In this document: piece by piece, positions 7,901 through 15,927 of the stretch | How positions within the stretch are numbered: the first letter of the stretch is position 1 | Layout of the letters: each line of letters begins with the position of its first letter | IMG/VR virus record: IMGVR_UViG_3300042453_002432 | Span: 1-40,649 of that record | Strand: one strand, 5' to 3' | Length of the DNA stretch: 40,649 bases | Origin: a virus | Notes under the pieces: generated by a model | The model's input: only the letters and a program-made list of their open reading frames with translations | Told to the model about the DNA's origin: nothing | Database searches by the model: none | Program-made: the position numbers and the translations under genes

Positions 7901-10506
7901 GCTACGAAGTTCCAGCGTATGTAGCAGCGAACTTCTATTACAACCGGTGGCGACAAATCGTCATGGCAAGTCGCAACGCACAGAATGATCCCGGCTTCCA
8001 GCAGCTGATAGACCACGTCGACGAAACGCTCAAGTACCTGCGCGCGTTTCGGATCAGCGATACCGAACCCGGCATTTCGTTCAATGACACGATGAAGGTG
8101 GCCTTCGACGACAAGGGTTCGTTGTCAAAGGCGCGGGCGATTGATGAACTGACCCGTGAACGATTCAACGCTGGTGATGACTGGCGACAAGTCTTGTTCG
8201 GCCGGATTGCCGATTTCGCAGCCGATTCTCCGGACGTGTGGTCGGCGCAAATGGCGACTGCTTTGCTGGACACACAGAATGGAAGCTGGGCGCAGTCTTC
8301 TCAATCACATTTCAGTACGATGTTGCAGTATGCCGTCATGGAAATGACAGGGTTCACCGGAGACGACTTCCCTGAGTGGTCGGACTTCCAGAATCGTCGA
8401 CAGAAAGTCAACGGCTACGCTGGTGCATACACCGAAGGCGAGATGATGCTCGCGCGACTTATGGCGTTGTCGACCTACACCCTGACGCAAAGTCAGCTTC
8501 AGGAAATGAACATTGGCGAGGATGACGTTGTGTTCCTTGCGCGTGGTTCAAGCGAACCAGCATGGAATCGTGCGGCTGCCGCGGGAGAGACGGTCAAAGT
8601 GTCGTCAAATCCTTTGTCGGCAAACGCGACGCGAACGGGTGTCGCTAATAGCTTCGGTGGCAGCATCACGGTCGGCTATCGGGTGCCGCGTAGCCGCATC
8701 TTCAGTACCGCACACACGGGACCGGGAACGTACAAAGAGGCTGAGGCGCTAGTGATGGGCGATCCCGCCGGTTACATCGGTCAAGCTAAGTATTCGCCGA
8801 GCGCGCCAGACATGACGGCACTAAAGAAGACGTTGAGCAGTCAGGTCGCTGAAACAGAGGCGGCGGGTGCGTTGAACATCGCTGAGACTGTCGGCATGAC
8901 GGCCGGTGACATGAGTCTGCTGCGTCTGCTGCGGAACAAATACACGTCTTATCCGTCACGGCAGTTGGCAGGAGAACGGGATACAGACCCCATTCGGCTG
9001 CTTCCGGTGCGGACGTGGTCTGCGGATGGCGGGCGATCGGACCTGTCGGACTTTCTAGCCGAGGATGATGAGCGGGTTGAGCGTGGGTTGACTGATCTTG
9101 GGATTGACTTGACGCAAGTTGAGGACGTCCCGTGGTCGGCGATGGACATAACGCATGAAGCGCGTGCCCGATGGGTGGGTCAGAGTCTCGCAGCGTATGT
9201 GCTCAACGCCCCTCTGGAGGAACGACCGGAAGCAATGACGCGTGCGTTGGCGGAGCTAAATGGCACCGATTTCACTGCGCCGTTCTACGTCAAACAAGAT
9301 GTTGTTCCAGCGGACGCTGATTGGTCGGCGAGTCAGCCAACGGCACCGGTTCAAGCGTTCAATAGCGATTATCTGCTTCGCAACATGAGCAACGAACTGA
9401 GTCTCGCTGGCAATAGCCAGTCGGACGTGATCTCACTGGCGGTCGATCCGACTGAGGTTGTCGGGCCGATGTTTCAAGGTTCCGGAAATGTTCTGACGCG
9501 ACAAGTGTCAGACCGGTTTCCGGCTTTCACGTCAGACTACGCCCGGTTGCGGCGATGGGGAGTGGCCGGAGACGCGACCGTGAAACGGATCGTTACGAAC
9601 GTGCCTACGACACGACCTGAAGCGGTTGACTACATTCAGAGGAGGAGCACGGAGCTAGCCACTCAAGCGTTTGAGCAACGCCTCGGTGCGGCGACCGGAC
9701 GCCCTGCACGGGGACGTGATTTCTCGCTGATGAGTGACGCGTCAGATGGCACGATCTTCGGTCCGGTCGATGACCGGCTGTATGTCATGGAAGCACAAGA
9801 TGGGCGACCGAACCGTCTTACCACCGTTGACGTCACCGACCCTGAACTCGCTGAATCGCTTCGTCAGCTGCGACGCCGAGTTGCTGTACCGCCGCAAGTC
9901 AGTATGTACGGTCCCACGTCGGCGGCAACGTCAGATACCTCTGTGGCGACTCTCTCAGAGGATTTGGGTATCAACATTACTTTGCTTGACAGTGAGCGGA
10001 CTTATTCCGAGAATGCGGACGCACGCCCTGACCAAGTTTGGGGACAAGCGGTCGTCTACGCGTTGTTCGACAGCAGTCTTCTGCCGGGAATGCCTAAGTC
10101 GGGATTGGACAAGGGGTTGGCGGATGAACCACAACGTGTGAGTTTCGGTGAGGCCGTTGACGCAGACGGAGCAGTAGCAATGCCGTCGTTCGACGAGTGG
10201 CTTCGGCTCTTGGACGCCAGAACGAAGCGGCTGATTTCGGATCGCATCGCTTCCGACGAAAGTAAGGGGGTCACCGTTGATGACCGCATCAAGGAGGCCG
10301 CCGCGGAAAGGTCTGTGACTGACAACGATTCGTTCGTCGCGCGTCTCCGGATCATCTACGATCAGCGGATGGCGTCGATCGACAACGCAAACGAACGGCG
10401 GGCGTTGTTGCAGCAGCTTGTCGATCTAGCGGCCTCGCAAGGTAAGGTGCTGGACGTGGACACGTTGGAACGAATGGTCCAGTCAAAGGCGTCGGTCAAG
10501 TCGTGA
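4933..10506 (+). CDS. Giant 1857-residue polyvalent protein with ADP-ribosyltransferase-like domain
   Basis: Starts at GTG three bases after the previous stop. Residues 1-110 form a module (IWHDPGNGRFAPRGF, then DNMLSRAGIAKGDVIDVVY and a basic beta-rich stretch) shared with the protein at 10783. Around residues 1170-1290 there is an R-S-E type ADP-ribosyltransferase pattern: helix LMALSTYTLTQSQLQEM, then VVFLARG (Arg near 1204), SSNPLS (near 1223) and a KEAEALV motif (ExE near 1268). This order matches ART domains at the C-termini of phage MuF-type proteins. The remaining ~1600 residues are not recognised and probably hold several further domains. Length and neighbourhood suggest a virion-packaged effector injected with the genome that could modify host proteins. 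The target is unknown. The ART call rests on motif order only; a structural prediction would settle it. Confidence 0.7.
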   Translation: MPYDSLGIWHDPGNGRFAPRGFSTLKALAFKLIKGGRTRDRVKKSGKGRARVADNMLSRAGIAKGDVIDVVYKNDDYGKVQITSKSGKPRWYDVQWARFDDEYVPDDVVDQPDVTPEPEPVKPKRAGFASRGAHPIVAEKPSYETAAAASVDEVSAEDRQELRSLLDAHSKGDSAAFADDVVPRWNALMKKLNLDPAVFPIDSKQFDNVTTGLTPFVAEKRGRPSALHIVRDADGRGVAIVETMSDPPLQVELEALGFVADIGATVRVGSVVRQAWDEPLLNMYGLSSRLMPAEDSDAAFDIFKRSYNAQRLMTQLNPSGGIPVVSTDDVFMLPPTAVGSIGPGNAYSYDIQPALVRLDGSIYLVGTDRHSPRNAMFDLMTQRQGDAKLIALPDTPENWAKAQLLVSNDAGRSDKMSPKMLWAATTVNPDGTYTVDTGANRSVTFGLDDAYRRLFDQVTLFTAKQDPPNQSSPKPPISKIGSSYPWTHQGSAPDKLPWRPPLSSSRSWWTLVTGQQAETSIDTGVAGLTQTVLSPDFQYPPMDLNDALTTNQDTVRDTIRMSSGFKPQSVISRLDKTFGRVKQQIIFGNDEGITFAVPARPANVNLADLASLEKAMPVLDQQLLKDMTEAWDRLGGERLAIRTISTDAKVDGEWTSVPYDAYQMAPVRPDLPAESEVTSTLPGPMQVAYNEQLYQTADQWFGMFQRGVAKDAVSELSLFDVPTFAPFVNRGASQPIRRDGKITLSGQAPPLADNLDDWVSMYEVAYDPNQQKLYTYKADGDLSSRATMSKVTPDDVRLLARLLVNGTRPSETGKLERRSPLFVKDALALLKAGRVKVDDDFRLYVDTPKGRQTFDSVDDFRDWDSATQITEQADAELSALGGVTAESFSEDAFREVSRRALRIGVDNPKSKLKALKIERNGKWASQGEDLERAKRWLLKFPVGDVALASLMTDLAALPDDPMAKVVVKGAGAEKDIPRGDGVVVTPVADGYEVPAYVAANFYYNRWRQIVMASRNAQNDPGFQQLIDHVDETLKYLRAFRISDTEPGISFNDTMKVAFDDKGSLSKARAIDELTRERFNAGDDWRQVLFGRIADFAADSPDVWSAQMATALLDTQNGSWAQSSQSHFSTMLQYAVMEMTGFTGDDFPEWSDFQNRRQKVNGYAGAYTEGEMMLARLMALSTYTLTQSQLQEMNIGEDDVVFLARGSSEPAWNRAAAAGETVKVSSNPLSANATRTGVANSFGGSITVGYRVPRSRIFSTAHTGPGTYKEAEALVMGDPAGYIGQAKYSPSAPDMTALKKTLSSQVAETEAAGALNIAETVGMTAGDMSLLRLLRNKYTSYPSRQLAGERDTDPIRLLPVRTWSADGGRSDLSDFLAEDDERVERGLTDLGIDLTQVEDVPWSAMDITHEARARWVGQSLAAYVLNAPLEERPEAMTRALAELNGTDFTAPFYVKQDVVPADADWSASQPTAPVQAFNSDYLLRNMSNELSLAGNSQSDVISLAVDPTEVVGPMFQGSGNVLTRQVSDRFPAFTSDYARLRRWGVAGDATVKRIVTNVPTTRPEAVDYIQRRSTELATQAFEQRLGAATGRPARGRDFSLMSDASDGTIFGPVDDRLYVMEAQDGRPNRLTTVDVTDPELAESLRQLRRRVAVPPQVSMYGPTSAATSDTSVATLSEDLGINITLLDSERTYSENADARPDQVWGQAVVYALFDSSLLPGMPKSGLDKGLADEPQRVSFGEAVDADGAVAMPSFDEWLRLLDARTKRLISDRIASDESKGVTVDDRIKEAAAERSVTDNDSFVARLRIIYDQRMASIDNANERRALLQQLVDLAASQGKVLDVDTLERMVQSKASVKS

Positions 10507-10799
10507 TGGAGACTATCTACCTGCCGGACAGTCCGGACCCTGATCCTGATTGGACTGCGGTTGGCGAGTGGTCTGTCGGCGACACGGTCGCTGTCGTGTG
10601 GGTACAAGAATCGCAGCCGTCAGACGAAATCCCTTTGGGGACGGTCCTGCCGTTCGGGATGTTTCCGTGGAACGAACCGGCTGATCCGGAATTGCGGTAT
10701 CCGTTGTGGACGTTGATGAACGCTGAAGCGTTCGCTCCGCTGGGTACGGCACTTAGCATGGACCCCGTGCCGCATCCGGACGGTGAGTCGGATGCGTGA
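10503..10799 (+). CDS. Small acidic protein, possible partner of the giant protein
   Basis: 98 residues; GTG start overlaps the giant gene's stop (GTGA), with an alternative ATG at 10506. It is acidic and rich in Pro, Trp and Asp. A stretch near residues 40-80 (VLPFGMFPWNEPADPE, then LWTLMNAEAFAPL) aligns by eye with the small protein at 12318 (VLWVWPYQDPNLL, WTLSQLEALFPQ) and more weakly with the N-terminus of the protein at 12671 (TVVFLATDPEAE, MTLTEAESKL). I infer a shared small domain repeated next to large head-region proteins, possibly a loading chaperone or immunity partner. No database family is recognised. Its 3' end overlaps the next start. Confidence 0.65.
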   Translation: MMETIYLPDSPDPDPDWTAVGEWSVGDTVAVVWVQESQPSDEIPLGTVLPFGMFPWNEPADPELRYPLWTLMNAEAFAPLGTALSMDPVPHPDGESDA

Positions 10800-12321
10800 T
10801 GTGGTTCCCGGAGATTATCTGCGGCTGAAGGGCTTGTGGAACGATCCGGGTAGTGGCCGCTTTATCAAGCGTGGTTGGTCGACAGGTAAGGCCCAAGCAA
10901 TCGCCCGTGCCGCGAAGGGGTCGGTGACACGCGGACGTCTCTTGGAGTCGGGACCGGGTCCGGTTCGCATTGCTGACAATCGGTTGCTGCGGTCGGGGCT
11001 AAGGAAGGGTGACGTCGTCCAAGCAGGTTATTTCGACGACAAGTACGCAACGATTCGAGTGGTGACAGAACGCGGCGAACGACGTTTCTTCAATGTTCGG
11101 TGGGAACGGCTTGATGATAGCTATGCGCCGTCGTCAGTAGATGACCCCGATGTGGATTTGCCGAACCCGGCACGGTATGAGCGTGTGCGGGATGCTGCGG
11201 CTCGCGCGTCTGATCCGGACATGATGATGCAGGCTGTCGCTGAACAGGCTCGGATTGAGTATGGGGTCTGGCCTGCAACGGCGTTGGACGATCCAGAGCA
11301 AGCACAAGCGTTCGTTGCGGCGGTCGCGAGAGCGGCGCGTGACACGGATGCGTTTCGTCGATCTTATGAGGCGTATTACGAACCGACAGGGGCGGAGTCG
11401 GTTGAGAATCCCTTGATCCCTCCGGAGACGCTGCTTACTGATATTGGGCTGCTTCCCGACTGGGCTAGCACCGATACGCACGCCGACGCGCTAGGGGCAT
11501 ACCGACTAGCGGACATGATTTCGCAGTTTCATCAAACGCCACGGATGGGTGAGCGTTGGTCTCCAATGGAGAACTCTCCGGTTGCCCGTCGGCTGACAGA
11601 GTTGAATCCCGGCTTCTACGACTTTGATGCTAGTCAGACCGATAGATGGGATGGGGAACGTGTTGCTGCGGCCACTCAGTTGTCTCCTCTTATGCAGCAG
11701 ATGATCGGCTGGTTTGGTCAACCTGCCTTGTCGACTGGCCGGTTCAGCGAACCATCGGTGCTGGCAGAAACACAAACGGATGTGGCGCAGATGACGCCCG
11801 AGAACACGCGAATGATGCTCGCTGACTCGGTGTGGACATGGTCGGATCGAAGTGATCCAGACGACCTCCCTCGGTTTGACGACGATCCGCCCGCTTACCG
11901 TCAAGGCGTGGACACGACGTTGAGCGGGACGCTCCGCCATGAGTACGGGCACTACATGGATAATCTGTACCAATCGGCGTATCAGATGTTCGACCCGACA
12001 CAGTCATCAAGCAAGGGCGATCAGCGCGATGCTGTGATCGCTGCGGCTGAGGCGGTTGCGACGCCAGATGGTAACGGTGACCTTTACATGCCGTATTGGT
12101 TTACCGGGATGCTGTCTGAGTATTCGTCGTCGTCACCACCGGAGATGCTGGCGGAGTTGTGGGCGATGATTTCGCATCCGGATTATCCAAAGTGGAAGCA
12201 AGCGTTTGTGGCGTCGCTGCGTGCTGACAACTCCAAAGCGAAGTTCCTTGCGGTGCTGAACGCTGCCGAAATCTACTTCAATCCGGAATCAGACCTATTG
12301 GTCAAGGTGGGTGATCTGTGA
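10783..12321 (+). CDS. Head-region protein with N-terminal shared module and HEYGH zinc metallopeptidase domain
   Basis: 512 residues from GTG at 10783; ATG at 10792 is an equally good start, and both overlap the previous gene. Residues ~12-115 repeat the module of the giant protein: LWNDPGSGRFIKRGW, then DNRLLRSGLRKGDVVQAGY and a beta-rich segment ending near RWERLDDSY. In the C-terminal half TLRHEYGHYMDNLY (His near residue 386) is an HExxH zinc site, and SPPEMLAELWAM near residue 455 supplies a likely third ligand Glu, as in phage-encoded zincins. The middle (150-380) is unrecognised. With the zincin at the window start this makes two metallopeptidases in one array. I infer a packaged effector or host-surface/cytoplasmic protease; a capsid-processing role is possible. 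Confidence 0.75.
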   Translation: MSRMRDVVPGDYLRLKGLWNDPGSGRFIKRGWSTGKAQAIARAAKGSVTRGRLLESGPGPVRIADNRLLRSGLRKGDVVQAGYFDDKYATIRVVTERGERRFFNVRWERLDDSYAPSSVDDPDVDLPNPARYERVRDAAARASDPDMMMQAVAEQARIEYGVWPATALDDPEQAQAFVAAVARAARDTDAFRRSYEAYYEPTGAESVENPLIPPETLLTDIGLLPDWASTDTHADALGAYRLADMISQFHQTPRMGERWSPMENSPVARRLTELNPGFYDFDASQTDRWDGERVAAATQLSPLMQQMIGWFGQPALSTGRFSEPSVLAETQTDVAQMTPENTRMMLADSVWTWSDRSDPDDLPRFDDDPPAYRQGVDTTLSGTLRHEYGHYMDNLYQSAYQMFDPTQSSSKGDQRDAVIAAAEAVATPDGNGDLYMPYWFTGMLSEYSSSSPPEMLAELWAMISHPDYPKWKQAFVASLRADNSKAKFLAVLNAAEIYFNPESDLLVKVGDL

Positions 12322-12644
12322 TGACCGTGACAAGCAACGGCAAGCTGTCGGCGACCGGAGCGATTCGGGAGGCGGTACCGGTCATTCTGGCGGCCGCCTT
12401 TGAGGAACAGCTGGCAAAGTACGGGACGAAACCGAATATGGATTGGTCGACACCTGTTCCGGATGGTTTCGACGTGGTCGGCGCGTTCATGTTTCTACCC
12501 GTTATCAAGCGGGCAGATCAGCCCTTGATGCCGTCGACCGTCTTGTGGGTATGGCCGTATCAAGACCCGAACTTGTTGGACGGCTGGACGTTGTCGCAGC
12601 TAGAGGCGCTGTTTCCCCAGTGGGAGCCGTCCGTGGCGCTCTGA
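12318..12644 (+). CDS. Small protein related to the 98-residue neighbour
   Basis: 108 residues, GTG start overlapping the previous stop (GTGA); ATG at 12321 is an alternative. The C-terminal half (VLWVWPYQDPNLLDGWTLSQ and LEALFPQ) resembles the C-terminal half of the protein at 10503 and the first ~60 residues of the next large protein, suggesting a duplicated small domain that has also been fused into a bigger gene. No known family recognised. Coupled translation with the metallopeptidase gene suggests they act together; a chaperone, stoichiometric partner or immunity function are all possible and none is shown. Confidence 0.65.
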   Translation: MMTVTSNGKLSATGAIREAVPVILAAAFEEQLAKYGTKPNMDWSTPVPDGFDVVGAFMFLPVIKRADQPLMPSTVLWVWPYQDPNLLDGWTLSQLEALFPQWEPSVAL

Positions 12645-12657
12645 CCCGTCCGGGTGT

Positions 12658-12663
12658 CAGAAT
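12658..12663 (+). promoter_or_regulatory. Candidate extended -10 (TGT-CAGAAT), 7 bases before ATG
   Basis: CAGAAT preceded by TGT (an extended -10 element) ends 7 bases before ATG 12671, matching the spacing of other leaderless-type sites here. The first base departs from TAnnnT, so support is modest. Confidence 0.3.
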
Positions 12664-12670
12664 GGTTGGC

Positions 12671-15600
12671 ATGGCAGAGCCTGACATGCTGGATACCGTT
12701 ATTAGCGCGTTCGACTTGTTCGTTGTCGGCTCGGTTGAGGATTCGGGGGCGCTGATCTTGTCGCGTGATGGCCGGACACCAGTTGATGAGACGGTGGTCT
12801 TTCTAGCGACTGATCCAGAGGCCGAAATGACTCTGACGGAAGCAGAGTCGAAGCTGGGTGGGGTGACGTGGCTGATTGAGCCTGAGCCGTATGACGGCAA
12901 TCCGGCTGGGCCGTGGGCCGAGGGGGATCAAGCTGACGGGATGGTGGACGTCGCCGCAATGGCAGATGAGTGGACGCCAATGATGGCAGCCGTTGCTGAT
13001 CCGTCTGCGGAAGCGTTGGCGGCAGAACAACAGGCTGCGGTGCAGGACGTGGAGAAGCGAGTCGGCCAGTTGGAGGGGATGGTCGCTGAAATCATGTTGG
13101 CGAGCGTTGCCGATGAAGCGTTCGGCGCCTCGGCGACGGATGTGGTTGTGGTGGAGCGACCGATGCCACGGTTTGCTGCGTTGGGCGTGGAGCTTGCCGG
13201 GTTGGGGCGGACCGTGGCGCGTCTCGCTGCGGCAGACGAGACGATGGGCGAGGACTTGGACAAGCGGCTGTCAAAGGTGCTGGAGCGCCTAGACAAGCTG
13301 GAGTCGACGATCGCCGAGTTGATGGACGACAAGGTCGCGGATGACGAAATGGGCGATGAGGGGGACGAATCGGATGAGAGCGGGACGCTGGTAGACGAGA
13401 CGTTGCCTCCGGCAAAGACCGCAGCTTTCTTCACGAATACCCGAGGTGTTCGTGTGTGGCACGATCCGAATAGCGGCAAGTTTGCGCCTGCGGGGTTTGT
13501 GTCTCTGGACGTACTTCGACGTCTGTTCAATGGTTCCCCAGAGGCACGCACCGAGATTACAGAGGCGCTGCGTAAGGCCCGTAAGATTGATCCGAAGCTC
13601 ACGCTGGCGGATGCGCCGATTCGGGTGTTGGGGCCACGTCCGTCAGATCGCGAAAGCGGTTTGCATTGGGATGCGGCGAAGCGGTCATTGTTCTCGTCGT
13701 GGCGGCGTTCGACGCCGGATGCTGATAAGTACGTCCGCAAGACGTTCGGTATTGGGCCGGATGAGTCAAGTCGTCAAAGCGTTCGCGCTGATCGCATGTC
13801 GGTTCGGTCAATGCCGGATGGCGCACGACCGGAAATTGATCCGACAACAGGCGAACCGAGCGACACCGATTTCTCGGTTGCGGAGTTCCGGAACGGTGAC
13901 GTGAACTTCTACTTGTCCTACGCCGCCGACGCTGACGAGTATCAGTTGGTTCGATCGCCGAACGATCCGATCGGCATTGACGAGGTCGCGGTTGAGAGCG
14001 GCAAGTTCCCGATGGGTACGAGTGCTCAGGAGGTTGCGGCGACGTTGGCGTCTCGCGCCGGTTTCAATGATTTCGCTGACGCGTTGGACGCCGAGTTGAC
14101 TGACCGGATTAGTGGCCCACCAGTAGACACGTTGGCGGCTGATCGGGTGCAAGCTAGTCCTGTTCCCCGAGGGGCTAAGCCACAAGTTGACCCGCTTACT
14201 GGTGAGCCAAGCAGAGTGGACTTCGACGTTGCGGAGTTCCGGAACGGCGACGTGCGGTTCTATCTGAGCTACGCCGCCGACGCTGACGAGTATCAGCTGA
14301 CGCGCAGCCCTAACGATCCGCTCGGCATTGACGAGGTTGGCGTTGCGAGCGGCAAGTTTCCGGCTGGTACAAGCCCGGAAGAAATTGCGGCGACGTTGGC
14401 TGACCGGGCGGCATTTCGGGATTTCGCTGACGCGTTGGACGCCGAGTTGACTGACCGGATTAGTGGCCCACCAGTGGACACGTTGGCGGCTGATCGGATG
14501 CGTGTCGCACCGGCTGTACGTCCAATGGATAGTGCGATGGCACGCGTGGCGTTGCAGCAGATCGGCACGATGAACGTCATGGCAATCTCCGGTGGACGAT
14601 CCAGTATCGACGCTGAGGGACGACTAGTGCTTCCCGTTGCCGCTGGTTATCGGGTGCGCGTGTCGCTTGCTCCGAACGACACCTACACCGTGGAGCGGGT
14701 GTTTAGTCGTGGCGGCGTTGATTCGGTCAAGGGTCGTGTCGACACGGTGTATGACAGCGAGCTTGGCGAGGTGGCCTATCGGGCGTCGAATTTCCGGGAT
14801 GGACCGTTCGGCCCTAGCGATTCAACATTGATGGCGAATCGCATGACGCTAGTAGATGCGTCCGGCGTAGAGCCGTTCGACGTCGACGCGTTCATTCGCA
14901 ACAACCCTCAGCGTGAAGGTGAGGAGTTGTTTGCGTGGCAGGGTCGGATCGTGGAATCGCTGCCGATTGACGTGCAGTCTGAGGTCTTGTTCCAGTTGCG
15001 GGAGACGTACGACGCATCTCCTCGGGTCGCAGCTGGCATGGAACGCTGGCAGCAGGATCACGGTTTGCCTGCTATCCCGCCGGGTTTGTCTGACGAACGC
15101 GCTGATCTAGACGAGGCGAATCGTGCGGCCACCTTCTACGAGGGAGCGCCTGACGCTTCAGCCGATCCGGAAGTGCAGGCTGCATACGCTGACTTTGTGC
15201 AGCAGAGCGAGGAGATGTGGAGCTTCCTGACCCGCCCTGAAAGTGAGGGCGGTATGGGAATCAGAGTTGAATTCACCGATCAGCCGGACCCTTATGCGAC
15301 CGCTGAAGCTCAGCGTGACGACATTGAGAATAACGGCCACTTGTGGATTGAACGGGGATTGGGCGGCGAGCATTCAGCGACCGTGAGCGACGAGGAATAC
15401 GACCGCTTTCGTGCTGTCCATGACGTGTTCGGGCACGCAGGTATTGGCAGCGGCTTTGACCGACATGGCGAGTATCAGGCGTGGCTTGCTCATGCGGCGA
15501 TGTATTCCGGCTTGGGGCGTCGGGCCATGTCGACCGAATATCACGGGGTCAATAGTGCGGCGTGGTCGGGCGCACCCGGCACACCGGGAACGGGCAAGAG

Positions 15601-15880
15601 CGTCTTGTTGCCGGATGAACTTGGGGAGCCACCGTGGCTGCGAACGCAGCAGTTGGGCGGCTTGTCAGACGACTATTTGCTCAAGTTGTTTGCTGCCGAT
15701 CCTGCGCCTCCGGTTCGGGCGGAGCTTGTGCGGCGGGGACTGCTGCCCATGACAGCGGCGATGGGTGAGCCACCGGTTGATCCTGTGACTCGCCTGTTGG
15801 AGTGGCTTGGGCTGACAGCTGGTTCGCCGGAGGCGTCGGCAGTTGCCCGTCAAGCGTCTCACTTGGGATGGCACAAGTAG
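12671..15880 (+). CDS. Large polyvalent protein: coiled coils, shared tag, 117-residue tandem repeat, HDxFGHA domain
   Basis: 1069 residues. ATG 12671 is chosen (ATG 12662 also possible); the frame is open further upstream, but that stretch overlaps the previous gene in another frame. Residues 1-90 resemble the small proteins upstream. Residues ~117-145 and 194-222 are heptad coiled coils, the second followed by an acidic run. Near 263 is VWHDPNSGKFAPAGF, the tag shared with the two other large proteins. Residues 381-497 and 498-614 are a near-identical tandem duplication. Residues ~740-990 hold a domain known from phage polyvalent proteins: acidic helices, PYATAEAQRDDIENNGHLWI, then FRAVHDVFGHAGIG (His 917) and HGEYQAWLAHAAMYSGL. 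Its His/Glu pattern suggests metal binding, but the activity is not established. I infer a virion-carried, multi-domain protein. Confidence 0.75.
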   Translation: MAEPDMLDTVISAFDLFVVGSVEDSGALILSRDGRTPVDETVVFLATDPEAEMTLTEAESKLGGVTWLIEPEPYDGNPAGPWAEGDQADGMVDVAAMADEWTPMMAAVADPSAEALAAEQQAAVQDVEKRVGQLEGMVAEIMLASVADEAFGASATDVVVVERPMPRFAALGVELAGLGRTVARLAAADETMGEDLDKRLSKVLERLDKLESTIAELMDDKVADDEMGDEGDESDESGTLVDETLPPAKTAAFFTNTRGVRVWHDPNSGKFAPAGFVSLDVLRRLFNGSPEARTEITEALRKARKIDPKLTLADAPIRVLGPRPSDRESGLHWDAAKRSLFSSWRRSTPDADKYVRKTFGIGPDESSRQSVRADRMSVRSMPDGARPEIDPTTGEPSDTDFSVAEFRNGDVNFYLSYAADADEYQLVRSPNDPIGIDEVAVESGKFPMGTSAQEVAATLASRAGFNDFADALDAELTDRISGPPVDTLAADRVQASPVPRGAKPQVDPLTGEPSRVDFDVAEFRNGDVRFYLSYAADADEYQLTRSPNDPLGIDEVGVASGKFPAGTSPEEIAATLADRAAFRDFADALDAELTDRISGPPVDTLAADRMRVAPAVRPMDSAMARVALQQIGTMNVMAISGGRSSIDAEGRLVLPVAAGYRVRVSLAPNDTYTVERVFSRGGVDSVKGRVDTVYDSELGEVAYRASNFRDGPFGPSDSTLMANRMTLVDASGVEPFDVDAFIRNNPQREGEELFAWQGRIVESLPIDVQSEVLFQLRETYDASPRVAAGMERWQQDHGLPAIPPGLSDERADLDEANRAATFYEGAPDASADPEVQAAYADFVQQSEEMWSFLTRPESEGGMGIRVEFTDQPDPYATAEAQRDDIENNGHLWIERGLGGEHSATVSDEEYDRFRAVHDVFGHAGIGSGFDRHGEYQAWLAHAAMYSGLGRRAMSTEYHGVNSAAWSGAPGTPGTGKSVLLPDELGEPPWLRTQQLGGLSDDYLLKLFAADPAPPVRAELVRRGLLPMTAAMGEPPVDPVTRLLEWLGLTAGSPEASAVARQASHLGWHK
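13811..14512 (+). repeat. In-frame tandem duplication, 2 x 351 bp
   Basis: Copy 1 spans 13811-14161 and copy 2 14162-14512, each 117 codons. The block from 14069 matches that from 14420 for about 78 bases with one mismatch, and both encode FADALDAELTDRISGPPVDT. Earlier parts share FRNGDV, FYLSYAADADEYQL and SPNDP but differ at third and some first positions. The identical 3' part against a diverged 5' part suggests an older duplication partly homogenised by recombination. Confidence 0.9.
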
Positions 15881-15914
15881 ACGGTTCGGGTTTCGGAATG
15901 GTCTAGCCGTAGTA

Positions 15915-15920
15915 GATACT
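15915..15920 (+). promoter_or_regulatory. Candidate -10 (GATACT), 7 bases before ATG
   Basis: GATACT ends 7 bases before ATG 15928 with no clear Shine-Dalgarno in between, so a leaderless transcript is likely. The gap after the preceding stop (47 bases) also fits a new transcription start. Confidence 0.4.
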
Positions 15921-15927
15921 GACGGCC

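Noticed and set aside
12443-12670. Upstream extension of the 1069-residue protein
   Set aside because: The extra 76 residues overlap the 108-residue gene in another frame and look non-protein-like (Arg/Gly/Val-rich); promoter-like CAGAAT and ATG codons lie at 12658-12673.
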